DNA of 12,570 nt from Desulfovibrio sp. Dsv1 (GCA_000403945.1 APFI01000016.1:1-12570); one strand, 5' to 3'; shown: positions 1 through 7,766, counted from the first letter of the stretch. The notes: generated by a model from the sequence alone, not told the origin. A program made the numbers and translations.

Positions 1-2536
1 CCTTGGGCGCGCGGTGGGGAATGTCGCGCGCCAGCCACTCCAGGGCGCGGCCCTTGATGGGATGCCCGCCCGCGCCCTCGTGCTCCAGCAGGGCGCGCAG
101 GGTCAGCGCCACCTCGCCGGAGGGAATCTTCACCGGGCAGTTGGCCATGCAGCGGCCGCAGGCCGTACAGTGCTCCACCAGATCGCGCAGCCATTTGAGC
201 AGGCGCTCGTCGATGCGGCCCTTGTTGACCTGGGAATAATAGACCGCCTCCAGCAGCATGCCCAGCACCATGTTTTTATTGCGCGGGTGGTACTGCATGG
301 AGCGCTCGGGATAGCACATGGAGCAGACCTGCTTGCACTTGCCGCAGCGGGTGCAGATCTGGATGGCCGTGAGCAGGCTGATGAGTTTTTCCTTGTCCGA
401 CAGGCCGCTTTCGCGGATGTCGCCGATCAGCCGGTTGAAGGAAAAGGTGAAGGGCCGCACCGGCAGCTCGCGGTGCACCAGCTTGGCGGGATTCATGACG
501 TCGCGGGGGTCCACGCGCTCCTTGAAGGCGCGCAGGGCGTCCATCTTGTCCTTGCCGAAAAAGGCGATCTTGGTGATGCCGATGCCGTGTTCGCCCGAGA
601 CTTCGCCGCCCATTTCCTGACATTCGGCCATGACCCTGGCGGCGGTTTCCTCGGCCTCTTCCAGCATGTGGGCGTCGTTGGAGTTCACCGGGATGTTTAC
701 GTGGCAGTTGCCGTCGCCCGCGTGCATATGGCTGGCCACCACAATACGGCCCGCCTCCATGTAGTCGCGGATTTTGCCGATCTTTTTGGCCAGGTGGGGA
801 TATTTTTCCGCCAACTGCTTCAGGAATGCCTCGGCCCGCGCGCCCATTTCGCTGTCCGAGACGTCCGTGGCCGGCACGTCGCCGGACGCGGCCTTGGATG
901 CCTGGGAGAACTCGCGGTTGAAGTCCTTGTCCTCCATGGGAAAGCCGGGCAGGCGGCCCACTTCCTGCAGCGCGAAGCGGTAGGACGCGGCCGTGCACTC
1001 CAAATTGAGCTGCTCCAGAAAGAGCGCGAAATCCGGGATGCGCTCCATGGGAATGACCACGTCCTCGTTGAGCTTGAAACCCGAGGTGCGCTTGGCGATG
1101 GCCGAAAGGCGGTGGCGGTCCTCCCAGAAGCGTTCGGCCTCCTTGTCGTCCGCGGCCACGATGATGTCCACGTTGTCCTGCTGTTCCACCACGCTGACGA
1201 TGTCGCCCACGCATTTGTCCAGCAGATAGGGATCGTCGCCGTCGGCCTGGAGGATGATCACGGAAATGGGCAGGCCCTCGTATTTTTCGGACTTGCGTTT
1301 GTATTCGATGGCCTGGACGTACTTGGCGTTAAATTCTTCCAGGGCCGAAAGGTGGGCGTAGTCGCCCTCCTGGCGGATGCGGTTGCGCAGGGCCACCAGT
1401 TCGCGCACCACCACGGCCGCCGGGTGCATGGAGCGGCCGAAGAATTCCAGAACCATGACCCGCTTGTGCTGCGGCTTTTTGTGGATGATGAAGCAGGCCT
1501 CGGTGATGATGCCGTCCACGCCTTCCTTCTGCATGCCGGGCAGGCCGCCCAGGGCCTTGTTGGTCACGTCCTTGCCCAGACCGGGCAGGCGGATCTCGTC
1601 GCCGCGCAGATGAACCACGTTGCGGACGCCGCCGCTGACGTCCTTGACCACAAAGACGGCGGTTTCGTCGGGCAGAATTTTGTGGCGGGGGTGGTTTTCG
1701 CGTTCCACGGTGATGATCTCGCCCGTGGGTGTGACCATGCGCCACCAAAGCAGATTGTCCAGGGTGGTGCCGTACTCAAAGGCGCTGGGTCCGCCCGCGT
1801 TCTCCGAAACATTGCCGCCGATGGACGAAGCCTGCTTGGAGGCCGGGTCCACGGTAAAGAGCGCGTCCGCCGCGTCCACTGCGTTGATCACTTCCTGGGT
1901 GATGGCTCCGGCCCGGCAGGTGACGGTCATCTCTTCCAGGTCAATGGGTCCGATGCGGGTCAGGCGGGTCAGGCTGACAATGAGGGTGCGCTTGCGCGCA
2001 GGCACGGCCCCGCCGGTCATGCCCGAGCCGCCGCCGCGCGGGATCAGCGCAAACTTCATGTCATTGGCCAGTTTGACAAGTTCGGCCACCTGCTCGGTGG
2101 TATCCGGCTCCACCACCAGCAGGGGCAGTTCCATGCGCAGGTCTGTGGCGTCGGTGGCCGTTTCCACTAGGGCCGAAGGCTCGGTGAGAATGCATTCCTC
2201 GGGCAGGACGCGGCGCAGTGCGTCGATGAGTCTGCCCCGGAATTCGACCTCCGCCTCATAGGCGGACCAGAACATGGTGATGCCCTCGCCGATGGTCGTG
2301 GCATAATAGTGGGCCAGGGCCACAGACTCCCGCTCAAAGCTCTCGCGTACGCTGCCGCGCACGGTGTCGGCGTCAATAAAGGGATTGTAAGCCACCAAGA
2401 AGAGCTCCTCGGCGATGGCGATGGCCAGATTGCGCACGGATTCGGGCCATTCCGCGAAATCATCGATATTGATCTTCAGGATGCGGTTCACCACATAGTC
2501 GGGTGAAATGGAAATATGCGGACCCTTATGGGGCAT
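1..2536 (-). CDS. FAD-binding / 4Fe-4S dehydrogenase (D-lactate/glycolate oxidase type), 3' end outside window
   Basis: The first 845 residues of a large flavin and iron-sulfur dehydrogenase are visible. The FAD-binding domain includes GGGSGMTGGAVP near residue 165 and SIGGNVSENAGG near 240. The FAD-oxidase C-terminal domain carries HMHAGDGNCHVN near 605, typical of the GlcD/DLD (VAO) family. A ferredoxin-like pair of 4Fe-4S motifs follows: CTRCGKC plus C738 (from residue 728) and CTACGRCMANCP (from residue 790). By family, such proteins oxidise a 2-hydroxy acid such as D-lactate or glycolate and pass electrons through the clusters to a membrane or cytoplasmic carrier. Large fused forms are known in Desulfovibrio, and a cysteine-rich CCG region would be expected beyond the left edge. 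The ATG at 2536 is preceded by an AGAGG-like site. The substrate cannot be read from sequence. The long open frames on the opposite strand are GC-rich shadows. Confidence 0.9.
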   Translation of the reverse strand, partial: MPHKGPHISISPDYVVNRILKINIDDFAEWPESVRNLAIAIAEELFLVAYNPFIDADTVRGSVRESFERESVALAHYYATTIGEGITMFWSAYEAEVEFRGRLIDALRRVLPEECILTEPSALVETATDATDLRMELPLLVVEPDTTEQVAELVKLANDMKFALIPRGGGSGMTGGAVPARKRTLIVSLTRLTRIGPIDLEEMTVTCRAGAITQEVINAVDAADALFTVDPASKQASSIGGNVSENAGGPSAFEYGTTLDNLLWWRMVTPTGEIITVERENHPRHKILPDETAVFVVKDVSGGVRNVVHLRGDEIRLPGLGKDVTNKALGGLPGMQKEGVDGIITEACFIIHKKPQHKRVMVLEFFGRSMHPAAVVVRELVALRNRIRQEGDYAHLSALEEFNAKYVQAIEYKRKSEKYEGLPISVIILQADGDDPYLLDKCVGDIVSVVEQQDNVDIIVAADDKEAERFWEDRHRLSAIAKRTSGFKLNEDVVIPMERIPDFALFLEQLNLECTAASYRFALQEVGRLPGFPMEDKDFNREFSQASKAASGDVPATDVSDSEMGARAEAFLKQLAEKYPHLAKKIGKIRDYMEAGRIVVASHMHAGDGNCHVNIPVNSNDAHMLEEAEETAARVMAECQEMGGEVSGEHGIGITKIAFFGKDKMDALRAFKERVDPRDVMNPAKLVHRELPVRPFTFSFNRLIGDIRESGLSDKEKLISLLTAIQICTRCGKCKQVCSMCYPERSMQYHPRNKNMVLGMLLEAVYYSQVNKGRIDERLLKWLRDLVEHCTACGRCMANCPVKIPSGEVALTLRALLEHEGAGGHPIKGRALEWLARDIPHRAPK

Positions 2537-2601
2537 GATCCTCTACCTCAGTGGCTGTGAATGGCTGGCGCAAGGTACGCGGGTTCGTGGAGGAAGCTTT
2601 C

Positions 2602-2630
2602 CTTCTACGTTTTCTGGGCGCGGATGGCAA
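2602..2630 (-). promoter_or_regulatory. Possible promoter of the FAD/Fe-S dehydrogenase
   Basis: On the minus strand TTGCCA and TAGAAG are separated by 17 bases, about 65 bases upstream of the dehydrogenase start. Each hexamer deviates from the sigma70 consensus, so this is only a candidate. Confidence 0.3.
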
Positions 2631-2727
2631 GCGCGGCGGAGAGGCGGGCAGAAGGAGGGGTTTTCCGGCTGCGGGACACTCTGTCCGTCGGGGCGGTGAT
2701 TGCCGCCGAAACGCCATGCGTCCGCCT

Positions 2728-2755
2728 TTGACATTTGCCCCCGTCCGGCTATCTT
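2728..2755 (+). promoter_or_regulatory. Sigma70-type promoter for the membrane protein gene
   Basis: A perfect -35 TTGACA and a -10 TATCTT are separated by 16 bases. The site ends about 58 bases upstream of the ATG at 2814 and lies in the divergent intergenic region, so it fits the downstream plus-strand gene. Confidence 0.6.
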
Positions 2756-2813
2756 CGTGCCTGTTCGTAACCATGCCTGAATAGCGTCGCACGGCGCGCA
2801 ATACAGAGGTTTT

Positions 2814-3689
2814 ATGTTGATTCACAAACTCCAGCCGCTTACCGACGTGCTCGACTGGCTGCACCATTTCTGGGAGCGCCCGTCCACTCAGCGGCGTATC
2901 ACGTTGTTTTTGCTGTTGTTTTACCTGATTGCCCTGATGTGCGTGGAGCTGAAGCGCCTAGGCCTGTATCCTCTCTGGCTGCCGCAACCCCCGGACAGCC
3001 ATTTTTACGCCATTCATATGGCGTTCACCCTGATCCTGGCCATGGAGGTGATGAGCTTGATTTTCGTGATTCCCTCGTCCCTGTCCCAATCCATGGGCAA
3101 ACAGTTCGAGATTCTCACCCTGATCCTGCTGCGCAACGCCTTCAAGGAACTGGCCGTCTTGCCGGAGCCGGTGCGCATCGGCTTTGACAATATTCAAGCT
3201 GTGGTGGAAATCGGCGTATCCGGTGCCGGGGCATTGTGCGTCTTTCTCTGCCTGGGCCTGTACCGGCGCATCGCGCGGCGTCAGCGTTTCATTCAAAGCC
3301 CGGACATGCGCATGCGCTACGTTATGAGCAAAAAGCTGCTGGCCCTGAGTCTGTTCGTGATTTTTTTCAGCTTCGGCGTATATGACCTGGTGAACTATCT
3401 GCAAACCGGTGAAAAACAGCACTTTTTTGAAACCATCTATACCGTGCTGATTTTCGCGGATATCGCCATGGTGCTCATCGCCCAGCGACACATGCCCTGC
3501 TACCACGCGGTGTTCCGCAATTCGGGCTTTGTCATCGGCACCCTGCTCATGCGGTTTTCGCTGTCGGCCCCACCGCTCTGGAGTCCGGTCATCGGCCTGT
3601 TCGCCGCGCTCTTCGTCTTGGCGCTGACTTGGGGCACCAACCTTTTCAGTCCCCATGTCACGCGTCCTCCGCGTTCCCCGCATCCCTGA
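2814..3689 (+). CDS. Polytopic membrane protein of unknown function
   Basis: This 291-residue protein has six or seven hydrophobic segments, at about residues 29-47, 65-88, 127-150, 173-195, 205-223, 237-252 and 256-275. The charged N-terminus (residues 1-28) and basic stretches around 151-175 and 224-235 suggest cytoplasmic loops by the positive-inside rule. I recognise no catalytic or transport motif and no cleavable signal peptide. The start is supported by AGAGG four bases before the ATG. The gene stands alone: divergent from the dehydrogenase, with its own promoter and a terminator just after the stop. It is likely a lineage-conserved hypothetical protein. The long minus-strand open frame across it is a shadow, since the plus frame gives coherent membrane segments. 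Confidence 0.85.
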   Translation: MLIHKLQPLTDVLDWLHHFWERPSTQRRITLFLLLFYLIALMCVELKRLGLYPLWLPQPPDSHFYAIHMAFTLILAMEVMSLIFVIPSSLSQSMGKQFEILTLILLRNAFKELAVLPEPVRIGFDNIQAVVEIGVSGAGALCVFLCLGLYRRIARRQRFIQSPDMRMRYVMSKKLLALSLFVIFFSFGVYDLVNYLQTGEKQHFFETIYTVLIFADIAMVLIAQRHMPCYHAVFRNSGFVIGTLLMRFSLSAPPLWSPVIGLFAALFVLALTWGTNLFSPHVTRPPRSPHP

Positions 3690-3697
3690 ACAGCGCG

Positions 3698-3733
3698 AAG
3701 CCCCTTCGCACTTCGCCAGAGGGGCTTTGTTTT
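3698..3733 (+). terminator. Intrinsic terminator of the membrane protein gene
   Basis: An 8-base perfect stem, AAGCCCCT pairing with AGGGGCTT across a 14-base loop, starts nine bases after the stop codon at 3689. It is followed by a T-rich tail (TTTGTTTT). Confidence 0.75.
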
Positions 3734-3734
3734 G

Positions 3735-3771
3735 AAAAAAAAAACGCTCCCCGGAAACGGCACGGGGAGCG
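3735..3771 (-). terminator. Intrinsic terminator of the 125-residue hypothetical gene
   Basis: A 9-base perfect stem (CGCTCCCCG with CGGGGAGCG, 9-base loop, 3745-3771) is flanked on its left by a run of ten A on the plus strand. Read on the minus strand this is a strong GC hairpin followed by ten U. It lies 27 bases beyond the stop of the minus-strand gene ending at 3799. Confidence 0.85.
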
Positions 3772-3798
3772 GCGGAAAATCGCGGGAAAACGGCGACG

Positions 3799-4176
3799 CT
3801 AGGCGTTGGCGGCCTTGAGCATTTCCTCCACCATGCACAGGGTGGGGGTGGCTCCGGCTTCCAAGCCGCAGAGACCACGCACGGCCAGCATGAGCATGTC
3901 GAACTGGAGGGCCATTTCGGTCACGCCGTTGTCAATGATGCAATTGTCGCCGCACACCGACAGGCGGTAGGCATGGCGGCTGCGTTCCTGACCGCTGGAG
4001 CGCACGATGTAATACACCTGTTCGTTGTTGTCCGTCACATAGAGCTGCTGGCGGGTGAGCATGCCGTGCTCCTCGTCATACCAAGAGCACTCTGAGAAAA
4101 GGCGGCCGCGGAACTGAAAATCGCTACCGTTATCATGTTTCAGACAGATTTCTTCCATATTTTTCTGCACGTTCAT
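3799..4176 (-). CDS. Hypothetical protein, 125 residues
   Basis: This is a short soluble protein with no signal peptide and no clear transmembrane segment. I do not recognise a domain. The middle part (residues about 45-85) alternates hydrophobic and polar residues, suggesting beta-strands (QLYVT, VYYIVRSS, YRLSVCGDNC, CIIDNG). The last third (about 86-124) looks helical. There are six cysteines, including a CxxxC pair (CGDNC) near residue 77, which could bind metal but is not a known motif. The start at 4176 has a strong GGAGGAA ribosome site four to five bases upstream. The gene is single, with a strong terminator of its own and a long AT-rich upstream region. The clean gene structure argues it is real. 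Confidence 0.8.
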   Translation of the reverse strand: MNVQKNMEEICLKHDNGSDFQFRGRLFSECSWYDEEHGMLTRQQLYVTDNNEQVYYIVRSSGQERSRHAYRLSVCGDNCIIDNGVTEMALQFDMLMLAVRGLCGLEAGATPTLCMVEEMLKAANA

Positions 4177-4236
4177 TCCTTCCTCCGCGTGCTCTTGCCG
4201 GACGGAGACCGGACGCTGGCGGGTGTTACTGAAGGC

Positions 4237-4266
4237 AAGCTAGCATTGCAGGCAAAGCCTTGTCAA
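4237..4266 (-). promoter_or_regulatory. Possible promoter of the 125-residue hypothetical gene
   Basis: A perfect TTGACA on the minus strand (4261-4266) lies about 85 bases upstream of the start. The best -10 candidates (TAGCTT at 18 bases, TGCTAG at 15 bases) are weak. A second -35-like TTGACC lies further upstream near 4303-4308. The site is plausible but unproven. Confidence 0.35.
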
Positions 4267-4312
4267 TAATCGCAGCAACCAAATAGCAAAATCGCATGAC
4301 ATGGGTCAATAC

Positions 4313-4334
4313 AATTTTACAACATACTAAAATT
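4313..4334. repeat. AT-rich inverted repeat, possible operator
   Basis: A perfect 7-base inverted repeat AATTTTA-N8-TAAAATT lies in the AT-rich stretch upstream of the minus-strand gene at 3799-4176. The arm spacing suits a dimeric DNA-binding protein, but AT-rich sequence produces such matches by chance and no known box is matched. Confidence 0.35.
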
Positions 4335-4437
4335 ACATCTAAAAAATGCGTTCAATATCTAGAAATAATCTTGCGGTTCACCTGAAAAACTCGTGAACAA
4401 GCCTGGATTCGCACCCCGGTGGCTCGCCGCGCCAAAA

Positions 4438-4489
4438 GCGGAGGGGGCGCCCCGCCCTCCGCCCAATTTTGCCGAAAGTCGGTTTCGGC
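4438..4489 (-). terminator. Tandem hairpins, probable terminator of the DUF721 gene
   Basis: Two perfect stem-loops lie 97 to 148 bases beyond the stop of the minus-strand gene ending at 4586. The first is GCCGAAA-N5-TTTCGGC (4471-4489). The second is GCGGAGGG-N9-CCCTCCGC (4438-4462), followed on the minus strand by TTTT. The second hairpin is very stable but its U-tract is short, so termination is probable rather than certain. Nothing else in 4340-4585 is recognisable, and a 72-codon minus-strand open frame over this stretch has no ribosome site or family resemblance. Confidence 0.45.
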
Positions 4490-4585
4490 CGCCGGACAAC
4501 GGACTCGAACTTCGCATTGCGATTTTAAAGTATTCCCTTTGAAGGCATGTTTTACTTGTCGAAAAAGCAAAGTTGGCGATCTGTT

Positions 4586-5188
4586 TCAGTTTGTTGCGTT
4601 TTTCCGGGCGACGTTTTGTGCAGTGCTTTTGCCCGCCTGTTTACCGGCAAAGCGCGCGTAACAGCGGGCCACGGGCGAGGCCGGGTCCATGCTCGCCAGA
4701 AAAGATCCGCTGGGCCGGACAACCTGGAGGGCGTGCCTGACATCGGGCGCGGCATCGGACTGTTCCCTGCCCGGCATTTTTCCCGGCGGAGTGGGGGACG
4801 CCGTGTTCAGCACGTTTTTGCCCAGCACCAGCGTGACTTTCACGCTGGTGAAAAGGGGGTTTTCCATGAAGGCGTTAACCCGCTTCAGAATTTCACCGCT
4901 CATCAGGTGTAGTTCTTGCATGAGCATGGCGTCTTCAGCGCCGATCAGCAGCATATCCTTATGATGCCCCAAGGGCAGCGCCAAAGGGGCCAGCTCCGGG
5001 CCCATAACCTGCTCCCAGTTTTGCCAGAGCATGCCCAGACGGGCGCGCTCCGGCCCGCCGCCCAGAGCGGGCAGCAGGGCACACAGCAGGTCGCCAGCCG
5101 ACGCGGGGCCGCCGCCTTTGCGCTGTGGACGCAGTCCGCGCCGCAGCAGGTTCCGCATGGGGCATTGTGTCTGGGGCTGCTGCTTCAT
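4586..5188 (-). CDS. DUF721 / DciA-family protein
   Basis: This 200-residue protein has a DUF721-like core at about residues 52-123. It starts with LWQNWEQVMGPELAPLALPL, continues with DMLLIGAEDAMLMQELHLM, and ends with a strand near VKVTLVLG. This matches the family order: W-x-x-V-G, a beta-hairpin reporting on nucleic-acid binding, then a helix. DciA proteins of this family load or assist the replicative helicase DnaB in bacteria that lack DnaC. The N-terminal 50 residues are basic and the C-terminal 75 are low in order and Pro/Ala rich, making the protein longer than a minimal DUF721 domain. The start at 5188 has only a weak ribosome site; the Met at residue 11 is an alternative. The gene is divergent from the SahR-like gene. 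Family is likely; helicase-loader function is inferred. Confidence 0.75.
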   Translation of the reverse strand: MKQQPQTQCPMRNLLRRGLRPQRKGGGPASAGDLLCALLPALGGGPERARLGMLWQNWEQVMGPELAPLALPLGHHKDMLLIGAEDAMLMQELHLMSGEILKRVNAFMENPLFTSVKVTLVLGKNVLNTASPTPPGKMPGREQSDAAPDVRHALQVVRPSGSFLASMDPASPVARCYARFAGKQAGKSTAQNVARKNATN

Positions 5189-5218
5189 TCCGGTTTATCC
5201 TGTTGTGTCAAGGCCTGC

Positions 5219-5247
5219 TTGACTATATCTGGATAGGCAGATATTTA
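5219..5247 (+). promoter_or_regulatory. Possible promoter of the regulator-ahcY operon
   Basis: TTGACT (5219-5224) and TATTTA (5242-5247) are 17 bases apart. The -10 is poor, but the position immediately before the inverted repeat would let a bound repressor block transcription. Confidence 0.35.
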
Positions 5248-5267
5248 TATCAAAATAGTTTGATTTA
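5246..5267. promoter_or_regulatory. Inverted-repeat operator, probable SahR-type site
   Basis: The perfect core ATCAAA-N4-TTTGAT (5249-5264) extends outward by two further matching pairs after one mismatch, giving an imperfect 22-base palindrome. It ends 23 bases before the ATG of an ArsR-type regulator gene and overlaps the end of the candidate -10. Autoregulation by a dimeric winged-helix protein is the simplest reading. Confidence 0.65.
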
Positions 5268-5290
5268 CTAGGGAAGAAAGGCGCTTCATC

Positions 5291-6214
5291 ATGCCATTGC
5301 TGTATTTCAAGGCTCTTTCCGATGAAACCCGACTACGGCTTGCGCATATCTTGCTGCATTACGAACTCTCGGTCAACGAGCTGGTGCGCATTTTGGGCAT
5401 GGGTCAGTCGCGGGTTTCCCGTCACCTGAAAATTCTGACCGAGGCCGGACTGCTGACCTCGCGCCGTGACGGACTGTGGGTGTTTTACGCGGCGCCACGC
5501 ACCGGTGAGGAACGCGACTTCCTGCGTACGGTCATGCCCTTTGTGCCCGCCGATGCGGTCATGCGCGCGGATCTGGGTATGGCCGCGCAAATTCTGGAAG
5601 AGCGTGCCCGAAAGACCCGCCAGTTTTTCAACGCCATCGCCGAGTATTGGGATGAACTCAACCGCGAGGTGCTCGGCGCGTTTGAGCTGCCGGAGGCGGT
5701 CTGCGCAGCAGTGCCCACAGGCTGCCGCACGGCTGTGGACCTGGGCTGCGGCACGGGCGCGGTGCTCGGCCGTCTGCTGCCCATGTCGCGCGGAGTCATC
5801 GGTGTGGACGGATCTGCCCGTATGCTGGAGCGTTGCCGCCGCCGTTTCAGCCAGGCGGATCTGGCCGATGGCCGGATTTCTCTGCGTATAGGTGAACTCA
5901 ACCATTTACCCTTGCGCGACCATGAAGCGGACTTCGCCTGTATCAATCTCGTGTTGCACCATTTGTCCGCGCCGGAGGAGGGCCTGCGCGAGATCCGCCG
6001 GATCATGGCCCCCGGCGGGCGTCTGTTCGTGGTAGATTTTCAGCGCCACAACGATGAGACCATGCGCAGCCGGTACGGCGACCGCTGGCTGGGCTTTGAG
6101 GAGCACGAACTGGCAGCGGGCCTAGAGCATGCCGGTTTTGCGATTCTGAGCAGCGCGCGGCAACCCGTGGGCCGGGGGCTCGTCCTGCTGCTGATGAAGG
6201 CTGCGGCCCGGTAG
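5291..6214 (+). CDS. sahR: SahR-like ArsR regulator fused to a SAM-dependent methyltransferase-type domain
   Basis: This 307-residue protein has two domains. Residues about 1-75 are an ArsR/SmtB winged helix, with ALSDETRLRLAHILL, the recognition helix around GMGQSRVSRHLKILTEAGLL and the wing SRRDGLWVFY. Residues about 105-300 are a class I Rossmann methyltransferase fold, with motif I VDLGCGTG at 149-156 and the later ADFACINLVLHHL and PGGRLFVVDF motifs. In Desulfovibrionales this architecture next to ahcY is known as SahR, a repressor of methionine-cycle genes that senses S-adenosylhomocysteine through the C-terminal domain. Here the gene lies 47 bases before ahcY on the same strand and has its own palindromic upstream site. 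The ribosome site is weak (GGGAAGAAAGG, about ten bases before the ATG). Whether the domain still methylates anything cannot be read; a ligand-sensing role is favoured by family and context. Confidence 0.85.
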   Translation: MPLLYFKALSDETRLRLAHILLHYELSVNELVRILGMGQSRVSRHLKILTEAGLLTSRRDGLWVFYAAPRTGEERDFLRTVMPFVPADAVMRADLGMAAQILEERARKTRQFFNAIAEYWDELNREVLGAFELPEAVCAAVPTGCRTAVDLGCGTGAVLGRLLPMSRGVIGVDGSARMLERCRRRFSQADLADGRISLRIGELNHLPLRDHEADFACINLVLHHLSAPEEGLREIRRIMAPGGRLFVVDFQRHNDETMRSRYGDRWLGFEEHELAAGLEHAGFAILSSARQPVGRGLVLLLMKAAAR

Positions 6215-6261
6215 GGCGTACATCGGCCATATGCCAAAAACTTCCAAGGAGAAGAGTTGAG

Positions 6262-7683
6262 ATGACCAAAGCACTGGATTTGAGCTTGCCCCATAAAGTG
6301 GCGGACATGAGCCTGGCCGATTTCGGCAAAAAGGAAATGCAGCTTTCCGAGCGGGAAATGCCTGGTCTCATGGAATGCATCAGAAAATACAGTCCGCAGA
6401 AACCCCTCAAGGGGCTCAAGGTCATGGGCTCCCTGCACATGACCATTCAGACGGCCATGCTGATCAAAAACCTGCACGCCTTGGGCGCGGACATCCGCTG
6501 GGCCTCGTGCAACATCTTCTCCACCCAAGACCATGCGGCGGCGGCCATTGCCGGACTTGACCTGGCCAAGGTTTTCGCATGGAAGGGCGAAACCCTTGAA
6601 GACTACTGGTGGTGCACGGAAATGGCCCTGACTTGGCCCGACGGCTCCGGTCCGGATCTTATCGTGGACGACGGTGGCGACGCCACCCTGTTCATCCACA
6701 AGGGGGTTGAGGCTGAAAACGATCCCTCCATCCTGAAGCAGAAGACCGACAACAAGGAATTTCAGTGCGTGCTGGACCGCCTAGCCCTGCGCCTCAAGGA
6801 AGATCCGCAGCACTGGCACAAGGTGGCGGCCGGTATGAAGGGCGTTTCCGAAGAAACCACCACCGGCGTGCATCGCCTCTATCAGCTGGAAAGGGAAGGC
6901 AAACTGCTCTTCCCGGCTATCAATGTCAACGACTCGGTGACCAAGTCCAAGTTCGACAATCTTTACGGCTGCCGCGAGTCCCTGGCCGACGGCATCAAGC
7001 GCGCCACGGACATCATGGTGGCGGGCAAGGTAGTGGTGATCTGCGGCTACGGCGACGTGGGCAAAGGCTGCGCCCAGTCCATGCGCGGCTTCGGCGCGCG
7101 CGTGCTGGTGACCGAGATCGACCCCATCTGCGCACTTCAGGCCGCTATGGAAGGCTATGAGGTAACCACTGTGGAAGACGCCCTGCCGCTGGGCGACATC
7201 TACGTGACCTGCACCGGCAATTATCACGTGATCACCGGCGCGCACATGGAAGGCATGAAGGATGAGACCATTGTCTGCAATATCGGCCACTTCGACAATG
7301 AAATCGACATGAACTACTTGGAGAACACGCCCGGCGTGAGCAGACTGAACATCAAGCCCCAGGTGGACAAGTGGACCCTCAAGTCTGGCCGCAGCATTCT
7401 GATCCTGGCCGAAGGCCGCTTGGTCAACCTGGGCTGCGCCACGGGGCATGCCAGCTTCGTCATGTCCAACAGCTTCACCAACCAGACTCTTGCCCAGATT
7501 AAGCTGGCTGCCGAAAAACTGGAAAACAGGGTTTACACCCTGCCCAAGGAACTGGACGAGGAAGTTGCTCGTCTGCACTTGGGCCGTCTGGGCGCCAAGC
7601 TGACCAAGCTTACCCCGGAACAGGCCGACTATATCGGCGTAAAGGTGGAAGGGCCGTACAAGGGCGAGATGTACAGATATTGA
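6262..7683 (+). CDS. ahcY: S-adenosylhomocysteine hydrolase
   Basis: This 473-residue cytoplasmic NAD-dependent enzyme splits S-adenosylhomocysteine into adenosine and homocysteine, clearing the by-product of SAM methylations. The catalytic stretch NVNDSVTKSKFDN begins at residue 221, so N223, K228 and D232 correspond to the conserved Asn, Lys and Asp of the family. The NAD-binding Rossmann motif GYGDVGKG is near 262. HFDNEIDM and the C-terminal KVEGPYKGEMYRY, which reaches into the partner subunit's cofactor site, are intact. The length matches the longer bacterial form. An AAGGAG ribosome site ends ten bases before the ATG. It follows the SahR-like gene by 47 bases and is probably co-transcribed and repressed with it. 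No truncation or missing residue is seen. Confidence 0.97.
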   Translation: MTKALDLSLPHKVADMSLADFGKKEMQLSEREMPGLMECIRKYSPQKPLKGLKVMGSLHMTIQTAMLIKNLHALGADIRWASCNIFSTQDHAAAAIAGLDLAKVFAWKGETLEDYWWCTEMALTWPDGSGPDLIVDDGGDATLFIHKGVEAENDPSILKQKTDNKEFQCVLDRLALRLKEDPQHWHKVAAGMKGVSEETTTGVHRLYQLEREGKLLFPAINVNDSVTKSKFDNLYGCRESLADGIKRATDIMVAGKVVVICGYGDVGKGCAQSMRGFGARVLVTEIDPICALQAAMEGYEVTTVEDALPLGDIYVTCTGNYHVITGAHMEGMKDETIVCNIGHFDNEIDMNYLENTPGVSRLNIKPQVDKWTLKSGRSILILAEGRLVNLGCATGHASFVMSNSFTNQTLAQIKLAAEKLENRVYTLPKELDEEVARLHLGRLGAKLTKLTPEQADYIGVKVEGPYKGEMYRY

Positions 7684-7711
7684 TTTTCGTCTGACGGCAG
7701 AATGCATCAAC

Positions 7712-7742
7712 CCCGGCGGACATACGCTTCACGTTTGCCGGG
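7712..7742 (+). terminator. Hairpin after ahcY, weak terminator or attenuator
   Basis: CCCGGC pairs with GCCGGG, extended by two G-T pairs and an A-T to a 9-base stem with a 13-base loop. It lies between ahcY and the next gene. The following bases (CCGCTTTATC) are a poor U-tract, so it may only reduce read-through. Confidence 0.35.
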
Positions 7743-7766
7743 CCGCTTTATCAAGGAGACCTGAAG

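Noticed and set aside
14..2170. A 718-codon open frame on the plus strand opposite the FAD/Fe-S dehydrogenase
   Set aside because: It is a GC-rich shadow. Its translation is repetitive in His, Val, Ala and Gly, without domains, while the minus strand encodes clear FAD and Fe-S motifs.
2958..3878. A 306-codon minus-strand open frame over the membrane protein
   Set aside because: The plus frame gives coherent membrane helices and has a promoter, ribosome site and terminator. The minus frame runs across both terminators.
4390..4515. tRNA-like T-arm sequences (GGATTCGCACC and GGACTCGAAC)
   Set aside because: Neither can be folded into a T-arm with a matching acceptor stem and anticodon arm.
5189..5290. 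SAH or SAM riboswitch in the regulator-ahcY leader
   Set aside because: The leader is short and AT-rich and lacks the GC-rich paired core of these riboswitches; a protein operator explains the regulation better.
6781..7710. A 309-codon minus-strand open frame opposite ahcY
   Set aside because: A shadow of a highly conserved enzyme gene with intact catalytic motifs on the plus strand.
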